DNA from: Doris montereyensis
Lineage: Eukaryota > Mollusca > Gastropoda > Nudibranchia > Dorididae
Direction: 5' to 3'
DNA length: 64,000 bases
Assembly: GCA_037039925.1 (NCBI GenBank)
Contig: JAXRKP010000040.1
Span: forward strand, 57,501-121,500
Positions 51,243-61,861 of this stretch are shown here, in pieces. A program made the translations under genes and the position numbers. Under the pieces are notes generated by a model, which worked only from the letters and a program-made list of their open reading frames with translations, ran no database searches and was not told the origin of the DNA. Position 1 is the stretch's first letter. The number at the start of each line of letters is the position of its first letter.

Positions 51243-51308
51243 GTTTACCGATGGTCAGATCTGAACGCTTCTGTGAGTGACTTTGTTGTGACTGCATGGC
51301 GTACCCAG
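51243..51308 (+). CDS. WDCP: WDCP orthologue, exon 6
   Basis: The exon lies between TTTTCCAG and CAG|GTAAGA and encodes VYRWSDLNASVSDFVVTAWR followed by TQ. It continues the blade begun in exon 5 (family pattern GSSLHSYIWDS). It enters in phase 0 as exon 5 requires. It also ends in phase 0, whereas the conserved reading of exon 7 needs two carried-over bases. The junction is therefore off by one, from either an indel in the assembly or a different acceptor inside exon 7. Confidence 0.78.
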
Positions 51309-51385
51309 GTAAGAATATAGACAATATCTGTCTGTCTGTCTTTCTGATATGGCATAATATTGCAATGCGTTGAAATTCAAATTGC

Positions 51386-51525
51386 AATTGAAGGGTCCTT
51401 TCAATAGTGTGGTTAAGTCACAATTACGTCATTTAAAGAAAAAAGCCAAAAACCATTGACTTTGGCACTGTCGGGCTTTGGTAATTTTAAGTTTCAAAAT
51501 GTGATGTATTTTTATCATATCATTT
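51386..51525 (+). mobile_element. Truncated relative of the intron 11 MITE-like element
   Basis: The segment TTTCAATAGTGTGGTTAAGT and the following ACAATTACGTCATTTAAAG through AAAATGTGATG match the left and central parts of the element at 57258. No inverted partner is present at the right, so this copy appears 3' truncated. It lies in intron 6 shortly after exon 6. Confidence 0.6.
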
Positions 51526-51564
51526 TGTTGTTCATCCCTGTAGATCTATCCTCCATCTTACTGA

Positions 51565-51745
51565 TTCCTTTTAATTGACCTGAGGTCATCGCTGATGATA
51601 GAGGGGGTAAATTTTAGTGAAATAAACCACCTGTTTTGCTAGTGGGCAGTTGGAGTCATTGCTGGTAGGTAATTCCTCCTTTCATTTCACTTATTCACTT
51701 ATCTTTCCTATTGCTGTGTCCTTGTAATTCTCCCCAATTTCAATG
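51565..51745 (+). repeat. Two partial family D copies in WDCP intron 6
   Basis: TGACCTGAGGTCATCGCTGA and GGGGGTAAATTTTAGTGAAA end the first copy. GTGGGCAGTTGGAGTCATTG and TGCTGTGTCCTTGTAATTC belong to the second, which is truncated 35 bp upstream of exon 7. Confidence 0.65.
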
Positions 51746-51781
51746 TTGACAAAATGTCCCTTTCCGTTGTTCATTTGACAG

Positions 51782-51894
51782 CTTGGAAGGAGAGATTACG
51801 TCGATATCCCCCATGCCAAAGAATTGTTTAGTCGTGGCTACAGAGCTGCCTTTGGAAAGTTTGTGTCGGAAACCGGATGTCTTCATTGCTCCAG
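51782..51894 (+). CDS. WDCP: WDCP orthologue, exon 7
   Basis: This exon contains one of the most conserved WDCP motifs, VATELPLESLC (vertebrate IATELPLDKIC), preceded by LEGEITSISPMP. The acceptor is TTGACAG and the donor G|GTAAGT. Its conserved frame leaves a single C at the 5' end, which does not fit the phase of exon 6. An alternative AG before ATTACG at 51794 would restore phase but would remove four residues. Confidence 0.88.
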
Positions 51895-52154
51895 GTAAGT
51901 CAGACGTCACGGCTAGTCAGGACTGTCTTGAAATCCACCAGAGAAGACCGAACAGATACATAATGTTTCGGGTACAACCCTTAGTCAGTGTAAAGACAAA
52001 CAGTGAGGCAAGGGGCATGTCGAAAGTGAATGATGATGACATTAAATAATATTAAAGCCCCATAAGAACAAAGACAAGACAAACACATGGACGAGGTCAA
52101 TTTCAATTATACAAACAAACAAACAAACCTCCCTTCCTCTTTGTTTTCAAACAG

Positions 52155-52252
52155 ACAATGGCAGAGAATCAAATAATGGAGATGATGTGATCCGACCCGC
52201 TAACCAGCCATCCGTTACAGACAAACTGATGAACTTACAGCCAAATGCTCAG
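52155..52252 (+). CDS. WDCP: WDCP orthologue, exon 8 (variable loop)
   Basis: The exon lies between TCAAACAG and CAG|GTATGG. It starts with AC, which completes a GAC codon with the G of exon 7, and reads NGRESNNGDDVIRPANQPSV and onward to LQPNAQ. The composition is polar and poorly conserved, as expected for the long loop that follows the ELPL motif in WDCP. Assignment rests on position, phase and splice sites rather than residue identity. Confidence 0.75.
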
Positions 52253-52479
52253 GTATGGCAGTATTGTGTGCTTCTTGGCAAATCTCTTTGCACATCATTG
52301 ATGTTTAGTTCTCTTGTAAGGCAGCCTGTCCATCTATAGTGTGATAGTGATGAACGTTCTCATTTCATTATTAGGTAGCTGGGAAGTTTGACATCCCCTT
52401 AGAGACATTTCAAAGCATTCTCAAAGTTGTCACTACACTTATTATGATTTTTAATTTTTGATTTGTGAAGTGCTCAGAG

Positions 52480-52815
52480 CACATTATGGATATGTGCTTA
52501 TAGAGCACATTATTTATATGGATATATGCTCATAGAGCGCTTTATTTATATGGATATGCGCTCATGGAGCACTTTATTCATATGGGTATACACTCATAGA
52601 GCACATTATTTACATTATTTATATGGATATATGCTCAGAGAGCACTTTATTCATATGGGTATACACTCACAGAGCACATTATTTATATGGATATACGCTC
52701 ATAGAGCACAATATTTATATGGATATACACTCATAGAACACATTATTTATATGGATATGCGCTCATAGAGCACTTTATTCATATGGGTATACACTCATAA
52801 AAGCACATTATTATA
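52480..52815 (+). repeat. Minisatellite, about 32- to 34-bp unit, 10 copies, intron 8
   Basis: The unit is TATGGATATACGCTCATAGA followed by GCACATTATTTA. Variation is mainly at CACATTATT versus CACTTTATTC. Confidence 0.9.
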
Positions 52816-53433
52816 TGGATATGCATATACACTTGATAAAGGAAAATAAAGATTTCATTAATCTTCAAGTTTCAGTCGGACAAAATTAATTTCAGGGTTG
52901 TTTTTATTATTGGGAGAATGATGTTATCTTCTAGAATAACTCACTGAAGTCACTGACCATTTGCACAGCTGAAGGAGAAAAAATGATTTCATCAATGTTC
53001 GATTTTCATTCACACTTGAAAATTAATTTCAGTGATCCATTTCAAGAAAGATTGTAAAAGAAAAGATGGGTTATTTTAACACAAGGGAAGGAACATAGGA
53101 AGGAAGTCACTGAAATTTCTAAATCTCTGTCATTTGACTAACTTGAAATGAGTCATAATCTCAAGTCTTCCATTTTTTCATTGGACCAGTAATAATTTAG
53201 ATTTAGATGTGGTTTAAGATGGACTTGGGGTGGGAAAAGGCGGGGTGGTTGTTTGTTGTTTTGCATTGTATTTCCTCAGAATGGCTTTTGGAAGGAAGTT
53301 TTATTTTGTAAAATCTCTGTTCCTGTCAAGCTAAGTTTTTTGAAGTGAAAAAGAATATTCAATCTTCCATTTTTTTTTATAAAATAAGTAATAATTCATA
53401 ACATGTTATATGCTTTTTTTCTATGCGTTCTAG

Positions 53434-53557
53434 ATGATGAAGGAAAACAGTTCCATTTTAACGCTGATCAAATTCCACGAAGAAGCCAAAGAACCCACCA
53501 AGATTTCCTCAGCTCCGCTCAGGGTGTCCTGACCCCAGACATTTTGCTCTACGAGGT
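53434..53557 (+). CDS. WDCP: WDCP orthologue, exon 9, with a one-base frame break
   Basis: The exon starts after GTTCTAG in phase 0 and encodes SSILTLIKFHEEAKEPTKIS, equivalent to the family's SHLVLVTFKKAVTMTRKV. At the GGG of 53522-53524 the frame shifts by one base. The second half, GVLTPDILLYEV, matches GILVPDLIAFNL of WDCP in the next frame, while the first frame meets TGA at 53527. One extra G would give an uninterrupted reading. The best donor is GT|GTGATA at 53558, because its two leftover bases plus A of exon 10 give the conserved Val. Confidence 0.85.
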
Positions 53558-53689
53558 GTGATACCCGTCTTGCTCATCTTATTGTGTCATTTGGATCGAG
53601 GGAGGGGGGGGGGGGATTAATGAATTTCTGTGTCAATTGTTAGTAATTTATTGATGGTGTTATTATTGATTTGTTTCTGATGTATCAGT

Positions 53690-53815
53690 GTGTTGTTAGC
53701 GATGGACTGCTGGTACTAATAGGTCAGACTTCTTCCCATTGACTCCTATTCACATTTTTTTCATCTGACGTTTTCTCCTGAATCACCTTTGATGGACAGG
53801 GTGAATTTCAGTGAA
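53690..53815 (+). repeat. Family D copy in WDCP intron 9
   Basis: GTTAGCGATGGACTGCTGGT, AATAGGTCAGACTTCTTCCC, GATGGACAGGGTGAATTTCA and GTGAAAAAA follow the family order. Confidence 0.65.
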
Positions 53816-54621
53816 AAAATCTGAGGGCACAATGACGGGCAAATGCTTACTTTTGTCACTGTCATGCGCGTGTACACAGTTTGTTGGAATTTTTGTAACA
53901 TATAATGTTTTTATCATTTTGTTTTATTTGGAGACAAAGAGATAAACAAGTTCTTTATGAGATTTGAATGAGGATGGGAAGGAAAGCATTGAGGGATTTG
54001 TTTCTTTGGTATGTTTTGTATTTTTGTTTTGTTTTTTGGTTGATTTTGCTTGCATTTGATTTGTTTTGTTTTGTTTTGGGATGTCATCTTTTGTTGTTGT
54101 TTTTGTGGTTTTTTTTTTTATTATTCTTTACTGTTGTTTTTTTTTATGCGGGGAGGGTAGAATAATTTTAGACTGTCTGATCTGAGTCGACAAGAGCTTT
54201 GCATTATGAAAAGTTTTAATGCCTGAATCTAGAATTTTCTTCGCTCATAAAGCAGGAGAGTAGTTGTAAATTAAGGTGGGTTACGTTGTGTTGTTACATT
54301 TTAAACTAAAGAAATAGAACAGGTAATAGAAGATGATTTTTTGAACAGCATGCTGGTCTGTTGTAGGCTTTGCCTTCCAGCTGTAGCTGGTACCCATTTG
54401 CACCTGAGTGAAGTCTTCGATGTTGTCATTCCACATGACACACAGTCAGGCCAAGGGACATTGAGGCTTGAACCTGTTGCCTTTTGGTTTTGAGTTAGAC
54501 TGAGTTAGACTGTATACCAAAAGACCAGCGATGGTGCCAATATGTGACCCACAATGTCAACGACACTGTTGGGGTCACACAGAGGGCCACGTCAAGGTGT
54601 CAGGTTGTATGTGATGTTCCT

Positions 54622-54903
54622 TCAAGGCTGTTACGGCCCATAGAACCAGAGCTTATCCCGGATTCAATAGCATGAAGCGGAACAGGTGATAAATAATCAC
54701 CTCGTGGACAGGACGCTAGTCTTATGCAGGTTTTTACTCCCAACCTAGTGTTTGTACCCATTTAGCCACTGGGTCGAGTGGGAAAATCGTGTTATGTATC
54801 TTTCCCAAGGAATACAAAGTCGGGCCTAGCTTTGTCAAAGATTTGAACCCAGAACCTCATGATCCCCAGTCCAGCAGCCTAACGACTTGGCTACCGATGC
54901 CAC
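54622..54903 (-). repeat. SINE-B copy in WDCP intron 9
   Basis: On the minus strand the copy reads GTGGCATCGGTAGCCAAGTC at the head, GGGTTCAAATC as B box, TTCCTTGGGAAAGATACATA and GGTTGGGAGTAAAAACCTGC, with a tail holding CGGGATAAGCTCTGGTTC. Confidence 0.82.
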
Positions 54904-55025
54904 GGTCTGGTTGCAGCCTGTAGTATATTGTTAGATTAATGTCTCTCCACTGCCTAACTTGAATGTGGTTCTAGAAAACACGATCATCTAGGCCTTCATT
55001 TCTGTTTTTCTTTTCCTCTATACAG

Positions 55026-55122
55026 AAAAAGCAGTCAGTGTGTGGTAGTGGGGAGCAACTCCCAGAGCCAGCTTCACATTTACGCCTTGCTGGACAAGCA
55101 CCTGGCTTACTGTGGGGACATT
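55026..55122 (+). CDS. WDCP: WDCP orthologue, exon 10
   Basis: The exon follows TATACAG and ends at ATT|GTGAGT. Its reading KSSQCVVVGSNSQSQLHIYA and onward to CGDI corresponds to WDCP KAHVVAVASNTCNIILIYSV. It carries one base in from exon 9 and ends in phase 0. The next intron is almost entirely a 15-bp minisatellite. Confidence 0.9.
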
Positions 55123-55224
55123 GTGAGTTGGCACAAGACTTCTTTTTTCCTTTTCTTTGAGGAGCATATTTGTAGATTTGGGTATTGTTCATAGTCTATA
55201 CATGTAAATGATTGATACAAATTG

Positions 55225-56885
55225 TATGATAGTCCTGAAGATAATAGTTCTGTTTATGAGTGTCCTATATAAAATAATCCTGTTTATGATAGTCCTGTAT
55301 ATAATAGTCCTGTTTATGATAGTCCTGCATATAATAGTCCTGATTATGATAGTCATGTTTATGATAGTCCTGTATATAAAAGTCCTGTTTATGATAGTCC
55401 TGTATATAAAAAGTCCTGATTATAAAAGTTCTGTTTATGATAGTCCTGTATATAATAGTCCTGTTTATGATAGTCATGTTTATGATAGTCCTGTATATAA
55501 TAGTCCTGTTTATGATAGTCCTGTTTATGATAGTCCTGTTTATGATAGTCCGTTTATGCTAGTCCTGTATATAAAAGTCCTGTTTATGATAGTTCTGCTG
55601 TTTATGATAGTCCTGTTTATGATAGTTCTGTTTATGATAGTTCTGTTTATGATAGTCCTGTTTATGATAGTTCTGTTCATGATAGTCCTGTTTATAATAG
55701 TTCTGTTTATGATAGTCCTGTTTATGATAGTTCTGTTTATGATAGTCCTGTTTATGATAGTCTTGTTTATGATAGTCCTGTTTTACGATAGTTCAGTTTA
55801 TGATGGTCCTGTTTATGATAGTCCTATTTCTGTTTATGATAGTCCTGTTTATGTATATAAAAATCCTGTTTGTGATGGTCCTGTTTATGATAGTCCTGTT
55901 TATGATAGTCCTGTTTATGATAGTTCTGTATATAATAGTGCTCTATGTAATAGTGCTCTATATACTAGTCCTGTTTATGATAGTCCTGTTTATGATAGTT
56001 CTGTTTATGATAGTAGTCTGTATATACTAGTCCTCTATGTAATAGTCCTGTATATACTAGTCATGTTTATGATAGTCCTGTATATAATAGCCATGTTTAT
56101 GATAGTTCTGTATATAATAGTCCTGTATATAATAGTCATGTTTATGATAGTTCTGTATATAATAGTCCTGTATATAATAGCCATGTTTATAATAGTTCTG
56201 TATATACTAGTCCTGTTTATGATAGTCCTGTATAAAATAGTCCTGTATATAATAGCCATGTTTATGATAGTCCTGTATATAATAGCCATGTTTATGATAG
56301 TCCTGTATATAATAGCCATGTTTATGATAGTTCTGTATATAATAGTCCTGTTTATGATAGTCCTGTATATATAGTCCTGTTTATGGTAGTTCTGTATATA
56401 ATAGTTCTGTTAATGATAGTTCTGTATATAATAGTCCTGTTTATGATAGTCCTGTATTTAATAGTCCTGTTTATGATAGTTCTGTATATAATAGTCCTGT
56501 TTATGATAGTCCTGTATATAATAGTCCTGTTTATGATAGTTCTGTATATAATAGTCCTGTTTATGATAGTTCTGTATATAAAAGTCCTGTTTATGATAGT
56601 TCTGTATATAATAGTCCTGTTTATGATAGTTCTGTATATAATAGTCCTGTTTATGATAGTTCTGTATATAAAAGTCCTGTTTATGATAGTTCTGTATATA
56701 AAAGTCCTGTTTATGATAGTCCTGTCTATAATAGTCTGGTTTCGATAGTTCAGTTTATGATGGTCCTGTTTATGATAGTCCTGTTGATGATAGTCCTGTT
56801 TATGATATTCCTGTTTATGATAGTCCTGTTTATGATAGTTCTGTATATAAAAGTCCTGTTTATGATAGTCCTGTATATAAAACGG
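55225..56885 (+). repeat. Minisatellite, 15-bp unit, about 110 copies, filling intron 10
   Basis: Units alternate between TTTATGATAGTCCTG and TATATAATAGTCCTG. The second type becomes regular in the 3' half, where the true period is 30 bp. The array gives open frames of up to 388 codons that encode only VYDSP- or FMIVL-type repeats and are not genes. Confidence 0.95.
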
Positions 56886-57015
56886 AAAAATTGTGATTTG
56901 ACTCTATGAGTTCTTGACTTAAGGAAAAATATTGGAATAATTGAACCAAACTTTCAGGAATTGTTTATTATCTCTTTTTTTGTGTATAACATTAATGTAT
57001 TTGTTTGTCTGCCAG

Positions 57016-57193
57016 CAACTGGATAAAGCTCAGCGTCCGAAAGGCTTGTGTTCAATGCCAACATACTTTGATGAACGTGGTGCAGCACTCCCCTCATTCT
57101 AGTTGGTCAAAGGGAGGCAGAGGATGAGTTTTCCGTCCTCTTCCGTGGAGGCAGAATTCCAGGTGTCCCTTAAGTACATCATTATAAAGCCAG
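57016..57193 (+). CDS. WDCP: WDCP orthologue, exon 11, with two compensating frame breaks
   Basis: The exon starts after TGCCAG and ends at G|GTACGG. It opens QLDKAQRPKGLC (family ENTERPKGICF), shifts frame near 57083, reads LILVGQREAEDEF (family LLILVGKQKLTD), then returns to the first frame at the TTTT of 57129-57132 and reads PSSSVEAEFQVSLKYIII (family LPSSKSDQYAISLIVREI). The first frame alone meets TAG at 57100. The two shifts cancel, so the exon's total phase is correct. Conserved residues on both sides of each shift point to sequence errors. Confidence 0.87.
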
Positions 57194-57257
57194 GTACGGG
57201 GACTCATGAGAGTCTAGTTAATTGAATAATTGTTGCCTCCATTTTTTACCTTCAATG

Positions 57258-57528
57258 ATTAAAGGCGTCATTGCAATAGTGTGCATAAGTCATAATTACG
57301 TCATTTAGAGAAAAAATGCCAGAAACGATGGACTTAAATACAGATGGCTTTGAGAAGTAATTTCATGTTTCAAACGGTTAAAAATGTGATGTGTTGTCAT
57401 CATATCACTTTCATACTTTTCTGGAAGCATGATTTTCTTTTAATCCCTAGGATTTTCTGTCTGTCTCGTTTTTCGCGAAAGTGAACACATGCACACTATT
57501 GAAATGACCCCTTTGATTATCAAAATGT
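57258..57528 (+). mobile_element. MITE-like element with terminal inverted repeats
   Basis: The left end (GTCATTGCAATAGTGTGCAT at about 57268) is matched in inverted orientation near the right end, where the reverse complement reads GTCATTTCAATAGTGTGCAT. The element is about 270 bp and AT-rich, carries no coding sequence and lies in WDCP intron 11. A related partial copy with only the left part is found in intron 6. Target-site duplication is ambiguous. Confidence 0.65.
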
Positions 57529-57864
57529 CATGCCACTACTTGACTCATGTAATGCCGATATTTGACTTATAATGTCAAGAAACGTTTAAGCGTTTCCAGG
57601 TAGTTTGGAATAGCTAATCGTAGAATTTTCAGTGTTTCACTCATAGACTCATGCCTCCTTTGTGAAATGGTGTATGAGAATCTATGTCACTGAAGATTTC
57701 AAGCATTAGATCCATCAATTTATAATCAAAATTAATTATACTTCAATATTATTAGGTGCTCTGACAGCAACAGTCAGCACTTGAGTTAGTCCGTTAAGTG
57801 TTAAAGAAGAAAAGAAGAAGCGTGCTCATTTCTGCCTCTTTTGTTTGTTTATTTTTCACCCAAG

Positions 57865-58136
57865 GGTTTGAGGGGAAACCCAGACAGAGAAATGTCAAAG
57901 GAGATTCCCTGAAAAGCAAGTCCATGGCCAATCTAAAGGGTTCGCACCTGAACAAGTCAGAGAGTATGCGAGAGCAACGTTTGCCGCTTTGTCCATTGAC
58001 GCACAGGCAAGAGACAGAAGTGGTAGTGCCATCAACGATGACAGGACGTCTTCACCACTTCTGACCACAACAGAGCATGGCAGTCCTCACCTGATATCAT
58101 CTCAGTCTGCCACTGCTGAGAACTCATTGCCTCAAG
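57865..58136 (+). CDS. WDCP: WDCP orthologue, exon 12 (disordered linker), frame broken once
   Basis: The acceptor is CACCCAAG and the donor G|GTAAGA. The 5' part reads GFEGKPRQRNVKGDSLKSKS and continues to about 57970. The 3' part is open in another frame (IDAQARDRSGSAINDDRTSS, ending SLPQ), while the first frame meets TGA at 58062. The position of the shift is not clear. The 3' frame is the one that leaves the single G needed by exon 13. The sequence is Ser/Asp/Arg-rich and unconserved, consistent with the linker between WDCP's WD region and its coiled coil. Confidence 0.68.
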
Positions 58137-58904
58137 GTAAGAACACCCCCTGCACCCGCGTGTTAATCACAGGAAAGAGTTCTATGCAGGTTTTTGGTAG
58201 ATTTGATTATTTTCTTCAATTTCTTACATCAGCCTTCCTTTTTGTTTGTCCATTTAGAGATACAAATTGTTGTCATTTTTTCTTACAATAAAGTAAAAAT
58301 AAGGTACCCACAGTCAGAGTTAGCTTTGTTGTGTTGAGTTTTTATCTTTTTAGGCTTTGGCAAAGTGTGGTAGGTTAACCCATTGCTTTTCACTTTGACT
58401 TTACTTTTTGCCAAGTGTGAAAAGACCTTGCTACCCATTTCGCTGCTGGGTTGTTAGGAGGGCCTGAAAATGTGCCTGTACTGGGAATTGAACTCGGGTC
58501 TCTTTTATGGTAATCACAAGCTCACTTGACTAAGCTACCAGTGCCTCTTTCCTACAATAAGAAGACTTTTAATGATGGAATCTTGGTCTCATCTTTAGCT
58601 ATTTTTGTCCGAATGGTGCCTAGAGCTTACAATCCTGTCAACTGGTAACAATCTTTTCCGTTTAGGAAGTTTGAAAGAGCATGTTTAGTATTTTGTTTCT
58701 TTGAATTGCCTTGGTTTGTTTAATTTGGGTTTTTTCTTTTTCTTTTTCTTTGTGTTTGTGAGGAGGGTTTTTTTGGTTTCATTTTGGCTGTCGATAGACA
58801 ACTTGATGAGTGCTACCTTAAATATATATTGCATGTAGTGATTAGTGCGATCTGGAAGTAAGTACTGTCTCATCTTTTGTCTTTGATTTCTTTGAAACTG
58901 ATTT

Positions 58905-59170
58905 GTATTTTGTATGAGGCAAGGGGCATGTTGAAAGTGATGAAGAAGGACATAAAATGTTATAATATATATTGGCACACATCTCCTTGAAAGCGTAGTA
59001 AACTGGGTTACTAATTCGCTCTCTTTCCTGGCAAGGCGATAAGTGCCAAAGTCAAGGTAGCAGGTTTGATTCTACTGATGCTCAAAGATTATTTTATTCC
59101 TTTTCTTTTGTATTTGTGTCGTCTTTGTTCCTATGGGGCTTCAATATTATTTCATGTCCTTGGTTAAAAT
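58905..59170. repeat. Family C arms flanking a different core
   Basis: GAGGCAAGGGGCATGTTGAAA at the left and TTTGTTCCTATGGGGCTTCA at the right are the family C arm motifs in inverted orientation. The core between them has GGTTTGATTCTACTG as a B box-like motif. Related pieces are at 25310-25420, 51990-52090 and 2570-2645. Confidence 0.6.
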
Positions 59171-59236
59171 CAACAGCTTGTCATGATTAAATTTCTTTGT
59201 ATTTGACAATAAATATCCTCTACTTCAACTCAACAG

Positions 59237-59886
59237 AATCACAGCCAGTGAGAATAACCACTTCTAACTTCGGAAGAACCAACACTGAGTATATTCAACT
59301 CAACGGCGTCCTCTCAACGTACAAATGCAATTCAGGACATAGCAGGCCAGTCGTCACTTGGACCTGAAGATTTAGAAGTGGAGAGCTTGTCCTTCTCCTC
59401 TCAATCTCCGCAATTCAATAATACCAAATTGACTCAAAAGTATGAACTCACCGTCAAAGATGGTCAGAGCCAATGCTCCAAGCAGACTGTTGGAAATTCA
59501 AAAGAGGCAAGAGGGACAAGCTCACCGAGGGGAGATGCCAGAACTGGCGGAAACCTTTCTAACCCCCATCCTATTTTGGTTAAAAGTCCCTCTGATCGAA
59601 TTGATGAGGTGAGAGGTCATAGGACATCATATCACGCAGCCCTGGTGAAAAGCTCGTCTGATGAAATCACTCGGGACGATGCTGGCTGCTCAACAGTCTA
59701 TTTGGGAAATTCCCGCATCATGAAAGATCGTCATCGAAGGATCAAGGAAGACAACAAGCAGGTAAAGCGAACAACGGCCATTGTTATGAATCTCAGGGTT
59801 CCCACCATGCAAACTCACAACAAAAACAAGTTGAAGGCATGTCTGATGCCGTTGATAGGCAGATCAATGGGAGGACAGATCTTCAG
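59237..59886 (+). CDS. WDCP: WDCP orthologue, exon 13 (long polar linker), frame broken twice
   Basis: This is the longest exon, lying between CTCAACAG and CAG|GTACAG. It opens ESQPVRITTSNFGRTN with the Glu codon completed from exon 12. The middle is open for more than 120 codons in a second frame (MESLSFSSQSPQFNN after a GTG; later VKSPSDRIDEV and VKSSSDEITRDD, which look like an internal repeat). The 3' end returns to the first frame and reads HHANSQQKQVEGMSDAVDRQ, ending DLQ in phase 0 as exon 14 needs. The total length of 650 is in phase. The linker is much longer than I recall for vertebrate WDCP, so the exact residues here should be treated with caution. Confidence 0.66.
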
Positions 59887-59899
59887 GTACAGTGTTCGG

Positions 59900-60160
59900 G
59901 CTTATCACCTTTATTACCTCTGTCGTCGTCATTATCATTATTACCATTATCACTGCCATCACCACTTTTACTACCTTTGTCAATATCAGCATCACCGTTA
60001 CCATCATCACTGCCACCACCACATTTATTATCTTTGTTGTTATCAGCATCATCATTACCATCATTGCTGCCATCACCACAATTAGTACCGACCTCTCTGC
60101 CGTCATCAGCATCATCATTGTCATTATTATTTCTAAAAGCCATTGTTCATCATTTAGATT
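59900..60160 (+). repeat. Degenerate (ATC)n/(ATT)n trinucleotide region
   Basis: The tract starts just after the exon 13 donor and reads in overlapping frames as Ile/Thr/Ser-rich sequence. Confidence 0.85.
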
Positions 60161-60249
60161 GTCCCATTCGTTTCCAATCATGAAATCATCATCACTTTGC
60201 CAATCATTACCAATTTTCACCAGGCTTATGTTTGTAGTCATTAGGATGG

Positions 60250-60562
60250 CGCTGTCTTATCTTATCTTGTTGTATCTTATTATATTTTGTCTTCTTTTAT
60301 CCTGTGCTGCCTTATCTTCTCGTATCATGCCTTATCCTACCTTATCTTCTCCTATCATACCTTATCCTATTTTATCTTCTCTTATCATGTCTACTTCTAT
60401 CTTATCTTATTGTGTCCTGTCTTATGCTTATAATATCTTTTCTTATCTTGTCCTGTCTTATGCTATCTTATCTTATCCTGTCCTGCCTTATCATATCTTA
60501 TCTTCTCCTATCATGTTTTATTTTATCTTATCTTATCCTGCCCTGTCTTATGCTATCTTAAG
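60250..60562 (+). repeat. Degenerate (CTTAT)n/(CCTGT)n pentanucleotide array
   Basis: Units such as CTTATCTTATCCTGTCCTGT are found here and again at 61862-62245 in the same intron. Confidence 0.9.
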
Positions 60563-60599
60563 GGGGAGGTGGAGGGGTGGGGGGGGGGGGGGTGGGACG

Positions 60600-61090
60600 T
60601 CACCTGGACTGGCGAGTTTGGTACCAAAAAAGGTTGATTTTCTGTTCTTTGCATATTAGGGTAGAACGATCATTTATCTACAAGTTCCTGGCAGAAAAAT
60701 GTCCATATGACGTATAATTTTTTTTTTACAAAATATTTTGTAGGCGAGGGTAGGTAACAACAATCAAAATTTTGACGTAAAATTACCCTAACACTGACTG
60801 AGAAGATGGCAGTATAAAGGTTAATCGCCAAATGTAGCAACACCAAAGTGACCTAGTTTCTGCCGACACCTGCTCATTGCTTCGGCCCATCACTGTGTGA
60901 TGTAAAAGGCGTTGCAGCGTCAGTGTGTATGTAAACACACGCGCAAGCATAGGATATAGAGAAAAAAAGAAAAACTGGTCATTTTGACGTCTGTTTTCAC
61001 AACAGTGCACATCTAAACCTAGATTTATAACCCTCTTTACATTAGTAACAATGCCAAAGACTGTCGAAAGACTAAAGGGCTGCTACAACA
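60600..61090 (+). other. Intron 13 segment without recognised genes
   Basis: A short frame from ATG at 61051 (MPKTVERLKGCYNKGNPSEA) runs into the duplicated segment. No family was recognised. Confidence 0.35.
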
Positions 61091-61094
61091 AGGG

Positions 61095-61520
61095 AAATCC
61101 GTCTGAAGCGTTTGTTTTGTGTTATTTTCTTTTGATTTTTTTACTTGCATTTTTCTCAAAATGTTTTTTCACACTAAAATTCTTTCTCCTCCGCCATTTA
61201 CCGAACGATCTGTATTATATTTGGCACACATATTGCTCTTGTCAATGTTAATAGCATACTGTTGTTTTTTTTAAATATATTGTAAACTTTTTGAGAGATT
61301 ATTTTTTTTTGTAAATCCGTCTGAAGCGTTTGTTTTGTGTTATTTTCTTTTGATTTTTTTACTTGCATTTTTCTCGAAATTTACTAAAATTCTATCTCCT
61401 CCGCCATTTAATGAATGATTTGTATTATATTTGGCACACAGATTGCTCTTGTCAATGTTAATAGAATACCGTCATTTAAAAAATATATTATAAACTTTTT
61501 AAGAATTTTTTTTTTTTTGT
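61095..61520 (+). repeat. Tandem duplication of about 216 bp
   Basis: AATCCGTCTGAAGCGTTTGT occurs at 61098 and 61314, and TTGGCACACATATTGCTCTT at 61219 recurs as TTGGCACACAGATTGCTCTT at 61431. The second copy has a small deletion in its middle. Confidence 0.85.
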
Positions 61521-61861
61521 AATAAAAATGTCATTTTTTCACAATATATAATAGTTTCAAAAAGTCATTAAAAAAAATATCCAAAATATTTTTAAAAAAC
61601 CCAACATTTAAAAAATATATATTTTGGATATTGAATGGAAAAGACGATCTGCACAGGTTTTGAGTGATTTTATTCATAACTAAGAGAGGAGATAGAATTT
61701 GAAAATTGGGTTAAAATCTAAGATGGCTGCCGTTTCTATGGCAACCAAAGAGCTACAAACTTTTCAATGATATAGGATGACTGTATTTTGAAAGTTACTC
61801 ATGTACATACTAAAAGCAAAAACCTAAACTCAAAAGCAAAAAAAGTCACTTCCCTCAATTT

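Noticed and set aside
55208..56748. A 388-codon frame and a 121-codon frame of hydrophobic repeats
   Set aside because: They come from the 15-bp minisatellite inside WDCP intron 10, flanked by strong splice sites of the host gene. The hydrophobic repeat pattern is a by-product of the unit sequence.
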